DNA of 64,000 nucleotides from Calidifontibacter indicus (GTDB taxonomy: Bacteria > Actinomycetota > Actinomycetes > Actinomycetales > Dermatophilaceae). The stretch covers positions 3,162,001 to 3,226,000 of the forward strand of contig NZ_QTUA01000001.1 of NCBI RefSeq assembly GCF_003386865.1. Direction: 5' to 3'. The notes below the pieces were generated by a model, which saw only the letters and a program-made list of their open reading frames with translations, ran no database searches and was not told the origin of the DNA. Numbering within the stretch: the stretch's first letter is position 1; every line of letters begins with the position of its first letter. The translations under genes were made by a program, and so were the position numbers. Below are positions 8,846 to 16,948 of the stretch, one piece after another.

Positions 8846-9673
8846 TCAGGCCGATAGCCCGAGGTCCGCCATCCGTCGGGTGTGCGCCTCGGTGATCCGG
8901 GTGAACAGGTGCATGAGTTCGGCGAGGTCGAGCCCGTTGCCCGAACCGTCGTCGACGATCAGCGCGGTGAGTTCGTCGTTGTCGGCGGCCGCTCGCTGCG
9001 CCTGGGACAACGACTCACCGACGATCCGGCGCCCCCACAACCCCATCCGGGCCGCGAGCTTCGGATCGCGTTCGATCGCGGCCTCGAGTTCCTGCTTGGC
9101 GTAGTCGTAGTGCGTGGAGTTGGCGAGCACGTGCTCGACCAGTTCGCGGGTGCGCGGGTCGACGAAGCGGCCGCACTCGGCGTAGAAGTCGGTGGCGATC
9201 GACGAGCCGGCGTAGACCTTCATGAGGCCCTCGTACCAGTCGGTCGGCTGGCACCGGCGGTGCCACTCGTCGAGTGCCGGACGGAACTTGGCCATCGCCT
9301 GGTGCGGGCTGGCGCCGAGTTCCTCCAACCGGGCCGCGAGCAGCTGGTAGTGCTCGAACTCGCGGATCGCCACCTCGGTGAGACTCACCTTCTTCACCGT
9401 CGACGGCGAGCGGTCGGCGTCCGAGACGACCGTGAAGAAGCTCACCAGTTCGCCGTAGGCGAGCATCCCCAGCAAGGACACGACACCCGATCGGAAGGTG
9501 GGGTCCTGCAGGTCCTGTTCGGTGCGCTGGACGGGCGCGCCGGGCGACGATGCATCGGCGGGGGCATCGGCGGGGGCATCAGTGGCTCCAGCGGTGGAGC
9601 CGCCGGGTGCGGCGTCGGGTGTGGCGTCGGGTTCGACGTCGGTGGGCTCTGCTGCGGTCTGGTCATCGGCCAT
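8846..9673 (-). CDS. Ferritin-like (MiaE_2-type) protein
   Basis: The product is 275 aa. Residues 1-45 are a low-complexity Ala/Pro/Asp tail (ADAPADAPADAS) of the kind often found as a disordered N terminus. The rest is a helical bundle with carboxylate and His patterns (TEVAIREFEHYQ, EWHRRCQPTDWYE, LANSTHYDYAKQELE) typical of the actinobacterial ferritin-like proteins related to tRNA-(ms2io6A) hydroxylase. A di-iron site is plausible but substrate and reaction are unknown. The ATG at 9673 is chosen because TACGAT (9681-9686) lies exactly 7 nt upstream, a leaderless signature; an upstream in-frame GTG would overlap that box. Confidence 0.82.
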   Translation of the reverse strand: MADDQTAAEPTDVEPDATPDAAPGGSTAGATDAPADAPADASSPGAPVQRTEQDLQDPTFRSGVVSLLGMLAYGELVSFFTVVSDADRSPSTVKKVSLTEVAIREFEHYQLLAARLEELGASPHQAMAKFRPALDEWHRRCQPTDWYEGLMKVYAGSSIATDFYAECGRFVDPRTRELVEHVLANSTHYDYAKQELEAAIERDPKLAARMGLWGRRIVGESLSQAQRAAADNDELTALIVDDGSGNGLDLAELMHLFTRITEAHTRRMADLGLSA

Positions 9674-9892
9674 GGCCGCGATCGTAGCGACCAACCGGTA
9701 TCATTGCCCTGACAACAACAGGTGCCCGGTCGGCACGAACACATCTACACCACCTGCATCCGCGGCTTCGACGCCGCGTGCGAAGACTCCCGATCGGCTC
9801 CCACAGCAGGCGCCCACTGCGCCGACGTCGCAGCCTGTGCCGCGCTTCGCGATCGCACGGCCGGACGCCGATCGAAGGAATCACAGACACCC
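9674..9892 (+). promoter_or_regulatory. 5' leader of the DEAD-box helicase gene
   Basis: About 200 nt of intergenic DNA lies between the divergent ferritin-like gene and the helicase ATG. The plus-strand frame of the helicase stays open through it, but the N-terminal extension would be Cys/Arg-rich and unlike the family, so I treat it as a leader. GAAGGAA (9874-9880) is a somewhat distant ribosome site. A long leader fits the cold- or RNA-structure-regulated helicases of other bacteria (inference). Confidence 0.4.
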
Positions 9893-11506
9893 ATGACCGA
9901 CCTCACCACCGACCTCACCGAGGTCGACAGCACCAACGCACCCGTCGAGACGGCCCAGACCGAGCCGCCCGCCGACGACACCACGTTCGCCGACTTCGAC
10001 GTGCGCCAGGGCATCGTCGACTCGCTCGCCGACGCCGGCATCCTCAAGCCGTTCCCGATCCAGGCGATGACCCTTCCGGTCGCGCTCGGTGGCCACGACA
10101 TCATCGGCCAGGCCAAGACCGGCACCGGTAAGACCCTCGGCTTCGGTGTGCCGCTGCTGCACCAGGTGACCGCTCCCGACGAGGAGGGCTTCGACGCGCT
10201 CGCTTCGCCCGGCGCACCGCAGGCTCTCGTCGTCGTGCCCACCCGTGAGCTCGCGGTGCAGGTCACCGGCGACCTGAAGACCGCTTCGACCCGCCGCAAG
10301 GTGCGCATCGAGTCGGTCTACGGCGGCCGCGCCTACGAACCGCAGATCGCCGCCCTGCAGCGCGGCACCGAGGTCGTCGTGGGCACGCCCGGCCGCCTCA
10401 TCGACCTCAGCCAGCGGGGCAACCTCGACCTGCGCCACGTGAAGGTGGCCGTGCTCGACGAGGCCGACGAGATGCTCGACCTCGGCTTCCTGCCCGACGT
10501 CGAGAAGATCCTCGCGCTCACCCCGGCATCGCGCCAGACGATGCTCTTCTCGGCGACCATGCCGGGTGCGGTCGTGGCGCTCGCCCGCCGCTACATGGTG
10601 CAGCCCACCCACATCCGCGCGATGGTCGAGGAGGGCGAGAACGCCCACACGGTGAAGGCCGTGGAGCAGTTCGTCTACCGCGCTCACGCCCTCGACAAGG
10701 TCGAGATGCTCGCCCGCATCCTGCAGGCCAAGGACCGCGGCCTCACGATCATCTTCAGCCGCACCAAGCGCACCGCCGCCAAGGTGTCCGACGAACTGGC
10801 CGACCGCGGTTTCGCTGCGGCCGCCATCCACGGAGACCTCGGCCAGGGCGCCCGCGAGCAGGCACTGCGCGCGTTCCGCTCGGGCAAGGTCGACGTGCTG
10901 GTCGCCACCGACGTCGCCGCCCGCGGCATCGACGTCGACAACGTCACCCACGTCATCAACTACCAGTGCCCCGAGGACGAGAAGACCTACGTGCACCGCA
11001 TCGGTCGCACCGGCCGCGCCGGCCAGGCCGGCACCGCGGTCACCTTCGTCGACTGGGACGACCTGCACCGGTGGACGATGATCAACAAGGCGCTCGACCT
11101 CGGCATCCCCGAGCCGGTCGAGACCTACTCCTCGTCCGACAACCTGTTCAGCGACCTGCACATCGACCCTTCGGCCACCGGCCGGTTGCCGAAGTCGGCA
11201 CGAACCCGCGCCGGTCTCGACGCCGAGGAGCTCGAGGACCTCGGCGAGGTGGGCGCCGCAGCCGGCCACCGCGGCAAGGGCGGGCACGGATCCCGTGGCG
11301 ACTCCCGTGGCGGTTCGCGCGGCGGTTCCGGTCGCACGCGCAGCGGGTCGGGTGGACGCGGTGGCCGCTCGGACGGCGAGAGGAAGCGCAAGGACACCGA
11401 CGGACGTGGCGAAGGACGTGGCGAGGGTGCCACGTCCGGTGCCCCGCGTCGGCGCCGTCGCACCCGCGGTGGCGCGGCCGGCTCGAACGACTCCGCCACG
11501 TCGTGA
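9893..11506 (+). CDS. DEAD-box ATP-dependent RNA helicase (RhlE/CsdA-like)
   Basis: This 537-aa RNA helicase has the full motif set: Q-motif region FPIQAMTLPVAL, Walker A AKTGTGKT, PTRELAVQ, GTPGRLIDL, the DEAD box in VLDEADEMLDLGF, SAT, ATDVAARGIDVD and HRIGRTGRAG. After about residue 430 comes a long basic tail rich in RGG and SRGG repeats that ends in RRRRRTRGG, a disordered RNA-binding extension. It probably remodels rRNA or mRNA in ribosome assembly or cold adaptation. Its last codon overlaps the GTG of the LuxR-type regulator by 4 nt, so the two are coupled. The position next to the ferritin-like gene is as for Rv3211. Confidence 0.93.
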   Translation: MTDLTTDLTEVDSTNAPVETAQTEPPADDTTFADFDVRQGIVDSLADAGILKPFPIQAMTLPVALGGHDIIGQAKTGTGKTLGFGVPLLHQVTAPDEEGFDALASPGAPQALVVVPTRELAVQVTGDLKTASTRRKVRIESVYGGRAYEPQIAALQRGTEVVVGTPGRLIDLSQRGNLDLRHVKVAVLDEADEMLDLGFLPDVEKILALTPASRQTMLFSATMPGAVVALARRYMVQPTHIRAMVEEGENAHTVKAVEQFVYRAHALDKVEMLARILQAKDRGLTIIFSRTKRTAAKVSDELADRGFAAAAIHGDLGQGAREQALRAFRSGKVDVLVATDVAARGIDVDNVTHVINYQCPEDEKTYVHRIGRTGRAGQAGTAVTFVDWDDLHRWTMINKALDLGIPEPVETYSSSDNLFSDLHIDPSATGRLPKSARTRAGLDAEELEDLGEVGAAAGHRGKGGHGSRGDSRGGSRGGSGRTRSGSGGRGGRSDGERKRKDTDGRGEGRGEGATSGAPRRRRRTRGGAAGSNDSATS

Positions 11507-12576
11507 CGGCGGCGCAGCCGTTCACCGATCGGGTCGTCAGTCACCTCCGACTCGCCGACCACCGGCTGCGCACGTCCGAACCCGGCTCCAGCCGGCGGCG
11601 GTACTCGATCTGCCGGATGACGATGCACAACATCACGCAGGTCGACAGTTTCTACGTGGGCTTCTTCCACGGCGACGACATGCTGGTCATCCCGTACATC
11701 TTCGACCACGACCGCAGCCTGCAGCCCGACATCACCAAGTTCAGCCGGCGCGGACCGTCGTACTGGGTGCGCAGCAGCGGCAAGCCCTACGTCTACTCCG
11801 AGGACGACGGTGGGTTGCTGAGTCGCACCATCCTGTTCGGCAACGAGGACGAGATCACGCTCGACGCGGTCATCGTGCCGCTGAAGGAGCCCGACACCGG
11901 CGAGGTCGTCGGCTTGATGAGCATCCAGAGTCTCACCGCCGGCGTCTACGACGATGAGGTCGTGGCCGCGACCGCGTGGCTCGGCGAGGCACTCATGTTG
12001 GCGCAGGCGCGTGACCAGCACGTGGGTACTTCTGGCGACTCGCTGTACACCGCTCACCCCGAGCTGAACAGCGCCCGGTCGAGCAACCCGGAGGAGCGTT
12101 TCAAGCTCGTCTCCGAACAGTTGGAATGGGCCCGCCGCCGGGCCACCGAACTCACGCACCGCGCCGAACAGTTGCGGGACGAGGCGCTGGTGCGCGAGTC
12201 GGGCGAGCTTCGGATGACGCTGGAACAGGTGCAGGTCGACCTCGCCGAGTGGATGCTCACCTTGAAGACCACCGGCGACGGCCTGGAGGAGATCAGCCCG
12301 CCGCGCGCCGACCTCACCGCACGCGAGCACGAGATCGCCGCGATGATCGCCAGCGAGCGGTTGTCGAACGGCCAGATCGCCGAACGTCTCGGCATCTCGT
12401 TGAAGACGGTCAAGACCCACGTCGGCAACATCCTGAGCAAGCTCGGCGTCGGTCAGCGATCCGCGATCGTGTTCGCGATGGCCGATCTGCTCGCGCAGCG
12501 ACCTGAGCACGATCCTGGGCACGATCTTGGGCACGGCCCCGCACCGGCCGGCCCGGTCTCCGACACAGGGTCCTAG
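11503..12576 (+). CDS. GAF-domain LuxR-family transcriptional regulator
   Basis: The 357-aa product starts at GTG inside the helicase stop (GTGA). Residues about 35-165 form a GAF-like sensor (FYVGFFHGDDMLVIPYIFD, then VVGLMSIQSLTAGVYDDE). A charged heptad-rich helix (LEWARRRATELTHRAEQL, about 195-255) follows. The C-terminal LuxR helix-turn-helix is LTAREHEIAAMIASERLSN, then LGISLKTVKTHVGNILSKLG (about 265-330). The tail is His/Pro-rich. There is no receiver or kinase domain, so the signal is probably a small ligand or redox change sensed by GAF. Coupling to an RNA helicase is the noteworthy part. Confidence 0.87.
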   Translation: MTAAQPFTDRVVSHLRLADHRLRTSEPGSSRRRYSICRMTMHNITQVDSFYVGFFHGDDMLVIPYIFDHDRSLQPDITKFSRRGPSYWVRSSGKPYVYSEDDGGLLSRTILFGNEDEITLDAVIVPLKEPDTGEVVGLMSIQSLTAGVYDDEVVAATAWLGEALMLAQARDQHVGTSGDSLYTAHPELNSARSSNPEERFKLVSEQLEWARRRATELTHRAEQLRDEALVRESGELRMTLEQVQVDLAEWMLTLKTTGDGLEEISPPRADLTAREHEIAAMIASERLSNGQIAERLGISLKTVKTHVGNILSKLGVGQRSAIVFAMADLLAQRPEHDPGHDLGHGPAPAGPVSDTGS

Positions 12577-12696
12577 GACCCCACCCCGGCCGCCCTACGC
12601 CGAAGTCCCATAGCGCGGGTTGGACAAATCGCGGCAATATCTACTAGGCAGCGCGACAAACACGTTCTTCATGGGCGAGGACGCCGAGCCGAGCGG

Positions 12697-12725
12697 TAGC
12701 CAGCATGCAGGGGGGATGCTGGCTA
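12697..12725 (+). terminator. 10-bp inverted repeat after the LuxR-type gene
   Basis: TAGCCAGCAT and ATGCTGGCTA pair perfectly around a 9-nt G-rich loop, followed by TCACTGTTT. It is 120 nt past the stop codon, in an AT-richer patch. It could end the plus-strand transcript or belong to an unrecognised RNA. Confidence 0.45.
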
Positions 12726-12746
12726 TCACTGTTTCCCGGGGTCTTC

Positions 12747-12772
12747 GCCGGAAAGGGACTAGGTCCCTTCCG
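12747..12772 (-). terminator. Hairpin at the 3' end of the PHP gene
   Basis: CCGGAA plus GGGAC pair with GTCCC and TTCCGG around a TAG loop, with one bulged A. The structure overlaps the last codons of the minus-strand PHP gene. There is no U-tract. Confidence 0.4.
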
Positions 12773-13655
12773 GGCTCTCCCCGGCCACCCAGGGCCCCCG
12801 GCGCCGCGACGGCAGAAACACCTGCGTCGAACCGGTCGCCCGGGCCACCAGCTGTTCGAACTGGTCGGGCGCGGTGGTGTTCTCGCCGAGCAGGTTCGGC
12901 TTGCCGGCTCCGTGGTAGTCGCTGCTGCCGGTGCGGATCAACCCGTACCGACGCGCGAACTGCTCGGCGTGAGCGCGTGCCTGCTCGCCCTGGTCGCGGT
13001 GGTCGACCTCGATGCCCATCAGGCCGGCTTCCACCATGGCCTCGACCGTGCTGTCGGCGACGACGCGGCCGGTGACGTGCGAGAAGGGATGGGCGAGAAC
13101 CGGCACCCCACCGGCGGCCAGCACGAGTTCCACACCACGCACCGGATCGACCGCGTAGTGACCGACGTGGTACTTCGTGCCGGGATGCAGGTACTTGTCG
13201 AATGCCTCGGCGCGGTCGCAGACCCGGCCGATGTCGACGAGCGCGTCGGCGATGTGCGGACGGCCGATCGTCGCTCCCGCGGTCACCCGCTTCTCGACGT
13301 CCGCCCATTGCAACCCGGTGTCGGCGCTGAGCCGTTCGACCATCCGGTGCGCCCTCGACTCGCGCGAGTCACGGGCCTTGGTCAACTCCTGCGCCAGACC
13401 GGTGTCGGCGGGATCGATGAGGTAGCCGAGCAGGTGCAGGCTGCGGTGGTCGATCTCGCAGGAGATCTCGATGCCCGGCACGAACCCGATGCCGATCTCC
13501 CGGGCGGTGGCCAGCGCCTGCTCCCACCCACCGGTGGTGTCGTGGTCGGTCAACGCCACGACGTCCAGGCCGGCCTGTCGGGCCGAAAGGACGACGTCCC
13601 GCGGCGTCTGGGTGCCGTCGGACTCCAGGGAATGGGTATGCAGGTCGATGCGCAC
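12759..13655 (-). CDS. PHP-domain phosphoesterase (YciV/RNase AM-like)
   Basis: This 298-aa protein is a metal-dependent PHP phosphoesterase. The N terminus RIDLHTHSLESDG gives the HxH pair, ALTDHDTT the next ligands, PGIEISCEI the Glu, VPVLAHPFS a later His and GSSDYHG the C-terminal Asp/His. The layout matches the YciV/TrpH family, whose members remove 3' phosphates from nucleoside 3',5'-bisphosphates or trim RNA 5' ends. Which activity applies here is not visible. The GTG start at 13655 lies 6 nt after TAGGCT (13662-13667), a leaderless arrangement. It is a single gene, divergent from the membrane protein. Confidence 0.88.
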   Translation of the reverse strand: MRIDLHTHSLESDGTQTPRDVVLSARQAGLDVVALTDHDTTGGWEQALATAREIGIGFVPGIEISCEIDHRSLHLLGYLIDPADTGLAQELTKARDSRESRAHRMVERLSADTGLQWADVEKRVTAGATIGRPHIADALVDIGRVCDRAEAFDKYLHPGTKYHVGHYAVDPVRGVELVLAAGGVPVLAHPFSHVTGRVVADSTVEAMVEAGLMGIEVDHRDQGEQARAHAEQFARRYGLIRTGSSDYHGAGKPNLLGENTTAPDQFEQLVARATGSTQVFLPSRRRGPWVAGESPEGT

Positions 13656-13761
13656 CTCGGCAGCCTAACGATCCCCACCCGATGCGCAGACGGAACCGTT
13701 ACTGTCGGAGCGCGGTCCTAGCCTGTTCCCGACCGTCGAACGATCATTGAGGACCGACCGG

Positions 13762-14328
13762 ATGAGCGACGTGACCCGCAGCGACCGACCCGAGGCGCTG
13801 CCTGCCACGATTCCAGCCACGACGACTGCGACTTCCTCTGCAACCCCCTTCGACATGACTGCTGACTTGGCTCTGCCAACCCCGGTGCGACGCTCCGTCC
13901 TGCTGATGTGTGTCGGCGCGGCCCTGTCCGCACTCGACGCGCTGGTCGCCCTGACGCTGCGGTCCCACATCCGGGCCGGCATCGAAGAACACGGCCGCAC
14001 CTACCCCCGCGACCGCCTGACCGCCGTCGAGATGGACCAAGCGGCCACGACGATGGTGATCGTGCTGGTCGTCAGCAGTGTGGTCGCGACGATCATCTGG
14101 CTGGCGATGGCCTGGCTCAACCGGCGCGGACGCTGGTGGGCCCGGATCGCGGCCACCGTCCTCACCCTGTTCTGTGTGCTGCAGACGTGGAGTGTGCTGA
14201 CCCGCGGCTACCCGACGGTGCCGTCAGCGGTGCTGTCGCTGCTCGTGCTCGTGGTCGGCATCGCCGCCGCGGCGCTGCTGTGGCACCCCGACAACACTCG
14301 ACACTTCGCATCCCCGCGGCCCCGGTGA
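13762..14328 (+). CDS. Small four-helix membrane protein, function unknown
   Basis: The 188-aa product starts with a polar Thr/Ala/Pro-rich cytoplasmic segment of about 45 residues. Four hydrophobic helices follow at roughly 48-68, 97-118, 128-148 and 156-175. The ends are basic (RRSVLLM, LNRRGRWWAR). I do not recognise a defined family; the look is that of actinobacterial DUF-type small membrane proteins. GAGGA (13749-13753) lies 8 nt before the ATG, which decides this start over the upstream TTG. The lipoprotein gene begins 28 nt downstream but has its own -10 box. Confidence 0.72.
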   Translation: MSDVTRSDRPEALPATIPATTTATSSATPFDMTADLALPTPVRRSVLLMCVGAALSALDALVALTLRSHIRAGIEEHGRTYPRDRLTAVEMDQAATTMVIVLVVSSVVATIIWLAMAWLNRRGRWWARIAATVLTLFCVLQTWSVLTRGYPTVPSAVLSLLVLVVGIAAAALLWHPDNTRHFASPRPR

Positions 14329-14356
14329 CACACCTTCCTCGGATTAACCTGTGGAC

Positions 14357-15058
14357 ATGCGTTTGCGAATCTGTGTGGCTGCAGCGGCCACTGCCCTGAC
14401 CCTGACCTCCTGCGCGTCCGACGCCCCGGTGACCGTCAACACCAACTCCTCGACGACTCAGAGCTCGGCCACCAGTACCGGGTCGAGCAGCTCCTCGACC
14501 ACCGAGTCGAGCACTTCCAGCTCCGAGCCGAGCACTTCCACCAGCAGCTCCTCGAGCGAGACGAGCAGTTCGTCGACGTCGCAGAGCCCCTCCAGCTCGG
14601 CGGGTTCGGTGCCGGCCGGTGCCGAGGCCGACTCCAAGGGCGAGTTCTACGTGACCAAGCCGTCCGGCTGGTCTAAGGCGTCCGTGCCGAACGCGCAGAT
14701 CTCGCTGGCGATCAAGGCCGACGCGCAGACCGACGGTGTCTTCACCAACCTCAACGTCACCAGCGCCCCGGCGGCCAGCGGTCAGGACGTCAGCGCCTAT
14801 ACCAGCGCCGGCGCCACCCAGATGCGCCAGCAGGGCGCTACCGTCACCCCGGTCGCCGACCGCAAGATCGGCGGCGAAGACGCGAAGGGCTACTTGGTGG
14901 AGCGCACCTACTCCGGTGCCAAGCTCGCCCAGACCCAGTACTTCGTGCAGAAGGGCAGCACGGTCTACATCGCCACGATGACGAGCGCGGCCAGCCAGAA
15001 GGCGAACGCCGACAGCACGATGAACTCCATCCTGGGCTCCTGGACCTGGACGAAGTGA
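14357..15058 (+). CDS. Secreted lipoprotein with Ser/Thr-rich linker
   Basis: This 233-aa lipoprotein has a lipobox ending LTLTSC (Cys19). A linker of about 75 residues made almost wholly of Ser, Thr and Glu follows and probably spans the cell wall. The globular domain (about residues 95-233) contains FYVTKPSGWSKASV and a YFVQKGSTVYIATMTS strand pattern, reminiscent of LpqN/PsbP-like actinobacterial lipoproteins. Its role is unknown. The ATG at 14357 follows TAACCT (14345-14350) by 6 nt, so it is probably leaderless; the GTG at 14351 would sit immediately next to the box and is less likely. Confidence 0.82.
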   Translation: MRLRICVAAAATALTLTSCASDAPVTVNTNSSTTQSSATSTGSSSSSTTESSTSSSEPSTSTSSSSSETSSSSTSQSPSSSAGSVPAGAEADSKGEFYVTKPSGWSKASVPNAQISLAIKADAQTDGVFTNLNVTSAPAASGQDVSAYTSAGATQMRQQGATVTPVADRKIGGEDAKGYLVERTYSGAKLAQTQYFVQKGSTVYIATMTSAASQKANADSTMNSILGSWTWTK

Positions 15059-15085
15059 TCTACCGGGGCGTGCGACGATGGTCGG

Positions 15086-16576
15086 GTGAGTAAGAAGCAG
15101 CAAAAAGCCGAACATCGTGGCCGCCCCAACAGCAAGGCCTTCCGTGAGTTCGTAGCGTCCGGTTGGGCCGATCGCGACACCACCACGCCCGACCGCGCCG
15201 AGGTCGCCGACTACGCGGCGACCCGGCGCGATTCCGTCAGCGCAGAGTTCGCCGGCCACCGACTGGTCGTGCCGGCCGGTGGGCTCAAGGTGCGCAGCAA
15301 CGACTGCGACTACCAGTTCCGGCCGCACACCGCGTTCGCGCACCTCACCGGCCTGGGCAGCGACCGCGAGCCCGACGCCGTGTTGGTGCTCGAGCCGACC
15401 GACTCCGGGCACGAGGCCGTGCTCTACTTCCGACCTCTCGCCGGCCGCGACACCGAGGAATTCTTCGGCGACTCCCGCTACGGCGAGTTCTGGGTCGGGG
15501 CCCGCCCCTCGCTCGATGACATCGAGGCCGAACTCGGTCTGAGCGCGCGACACATCGACGAACTCCCCGACGCCCTGGCCAAGGACGCCGGCAGCGTCTC
15601 GCTGGCCGTCGTGCGCGATGCCGACCAGGACGTCACCGCACTGGTCGACAAGGTGCGCACCGAGGCGGGCGTCGAGGCCGAGCGCGACCCCGCCGAACTC
15701 GACACCGAGTTGGCGCGGGCGCTCTCCGAACTTCGACTGGTCAAGGACGAGTGGGAGATCGACCAGATGCAGTCTGCCGTCGACGCCACCAAGCGCGGCT
15801 TCGAGGCCGTCATCGCCGACCTGCCGAGGGCCGTCGAGTCCGGACGCGGCGAACGCTGGGTCGAGGGTGTGTTCGGCCTCGTCGCCCGCCATGAGGGCAA
15901 CGGCGTGGGCTACGACTCGATCTGCGCCGCGGGCGACCACGCCAACACGCTGCACTGGATCAAGAACACCGGCGAGGTGAAGGACGGCGACCTGCTGCTG
16001 CTCGACGCCGGGGTCGAGGTCGACGCTCTCTACACCGCCGACATCACCCGCACGCTCCCGGTGAACGGCACCTTCTCCGACGCCCAGCGCAAGGTCTACG
16101 ACGCGGTCTTCGCCGCTCAAGAGGCCGGCATCGCGGCGGTGAAGCCGGGCAACAAGTTCAGCGACGTGCACGCCGCCGCGATTCGGGTCATCGCCGAGCA
16201 CCTCTACGAGTGGGGGCTGCTGCCGGAGGGAGTCGACGTCGAGACGACGCTCGACGTCGAAGAGGGCCAGTACCACCGCCGGTGGATGGTGCACGGCACC
16301 TCCCACCACCTCGGCATCGACGTGCACGACTGCGCCCTCGCCCGCAAGGAGCAGTACATGGACGCCGAACTGCAGCCGGGCATGATCCTCACCGTCGAGC
16401 CGGGCCTGTACTTCAAGGCCGACGACCAGCTGATACCGCAGGAGTTGCGCGGCATCGGCGTGCGCATCGAGGACGACGTGCTGGTGACCGCCGACGGACA
16501 CCGGAACCTCTCGGCCGACATGCCGCGCACCAGCGCCGACGTCGAGGCCTGGATCGCCCGGGTGCAGCAGGGCTGA
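15086..16576 (+). CDS. pepP: Xaa-Pro aminopeptidase (M24B)
   Basis: The 496-aa cytosolic metallopeptidase removes N-terminal residues that precede proline. The N-terminal creatinase-like domain (about 45-190) is followed by the pita-bread catalytic domain. The dinuclear metal ligands are visible in order: Asp in LLLLDAGVEV, Asp in YTADITRTLP, His in HGTSHHLGID, Glu in LTVEPGLYF and Glu in GVRIEDDVLV. The GTG at 15086 lies 6 nt after GACGAT, again leaderless-like, and no Shine-Dalgarno is present. Length and motifs are typical of the family. A terminator follows. Confidence 0.93.
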   Translation: MSKKQQKAEHRGRPNSKAFREFVASGWADRDTTTPDRAEVADYAATRRDSVSAEFAGHRLVVPAGGLKVRSNDCDYQFRPHTAFAHLTGLGSDREPDAVLVLEPTDSGHEAVLYFRPLAGRDTEEFFGDSRYGEFWVGARPSLDDIEAELGLSARHIDELPDALAKDAGSVSLAVVRDADQDVTALVDKVRTEAGVEAERDPAELDTELARALSELRLVKDEWEIDQMQSAVDATKRGFEAVIADLPRAVESGRGERWVEGVFGLVARHEGNGVGYDSICAAGDHANTLHWIKNTGEVKDGDLLLLDAGVEVDALYTADITRTLPVNGTFSDAQRKVYDAVFAAQEAGIAAVKPGNKFSDVHAAAIRVIAEHLYEWGLLPEGVDVETTLDVEEGQYHRRWMVHGTSHHLGIDVHDCALARKEQYMDAELQPGMILTVEPGLYFKADDQLIPQELRGIGVRIEDDVLVTADGHRNLSADMPRTSADVEAWIARVQQG

Positions 16577-16607
16577 CCTGCACCCCGCACGGCCACACCA
16601 AAACAAC

Positions 16608-16637
16608 AAGGCCCTCACCGTTCTCGGTGAGGGCTTT
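16608..16637. terminator. Terminator after pepP
   Basis: GCCCTCACCG (16611-16620) pairs with CGGTGAGGGC (16625-16634) around TTCT, with flanking AAG and TTT. It can also serve the minus-strand micro-gene that ends at 16699. Confidence 0.9.
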
Positions 16638-16698
16638 GGTGTCTTCGCTGACCGTCCGGTGCGGACGATGGGTCGCGCCGTGCTGGCGGCGCGGTCAC

Positions 16699-16812
16699 TC
16701 AGCGGTTGAACAGTCCGCGCAGAACGCGGCTGCGGGTCTTTTCGGTGCGGTACGCGTCCGCTGCGTGGACGATCGCCAGCTGGTGGCGCGTGAACGGCAT
16801 CTGACCGGGCAT
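16699..16812 (-). CDS. 37-aa basic micro-protein under an operator-bearing promoter
   Basis: This small open frame encodes 37 residues (MPGQMPFTRHQLAIV..., ending LRGLFNR). It is basic (mostly Arg) with one predicted amphipathic helix, HQLAIVHAADAYRTEKTRS. GAGGAGG lies directly upstream of the ATG at 16812, one of the best ribosome sites in the window, and a promoter with a palindromic operator precedes it. I do not recognise a family. The gene is called from the ribosome site, the promoter and the clean stop. Alternatives are a leader peptide or a chance frame. Confidence 0.6.
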   Translation of the reverse strand: MPGQMPFTRHQLAIVHAADAYRTEKTRSRVLRGLFNR

Positions 16813-16856
16813 CGCTGCCTCCTCTCCTCGGGTCTCGTCGTGGCCTGATGTTGTCT

Positions 16857-16886
16857 ATCGTACATTTCGATATCGAAATCTTCCAC
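16857..16886 (-). promoter_or_regulatory. Promoter with 16-bp palindromic operator in the spacer
   Basis: On the minus strand, TACGAT (16857-16862) is a -10 box and GTGGAA (16881-16886) a weak -35, 18 nt apart. The spacer is filled by the perfect palindrome ATTTCGATATCGAAAT (16864-16879). A dimeric repressor bound there would block RNA polymerase. Transcription would start about 38 nt before the micro-gene ATG. Confidence 0.65.
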
Positions 16887-16948
16887 TTGAAATAACGAGA
16901 CTTCGGCCACATCTATTCCCGAGGGGCCCGATGCCGTTCAGGCAGGCG

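Noticed and set aside
9722-9892. N-terminal extension of the DEAD-box protein from an upstream start
   Set aside because: The added residues are Cys/Arg-rich and unlike the family; the ATG at 9893 begins the acidic linker normal for these helicases.
12620-13075. Possible TTG-started protein (LDKSRQYLLGSATNTFF...) in the LuxR-PHP gap
   Set aside because: The first 40 residues look protein-like, but the frame continues as antisense to PHP with no stop in the gap and no ribosome site; kept only as an unexplained stretch.
16813-16910. Alternative minus-strand start MAEVSLFQVEDFDIEMYDRQ upstream of the micro-gene
   Set aside because: That frame is not the micro-gene frame, has no ribosome site, and would be read through the promoter and operator.
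14162-16912. 916-codon minus-strand frame opposite the lipoprotein and pepP
   Set aside because: It is antisense to a clear M24 peptidase and runs through a terminator; no recognisable domain.
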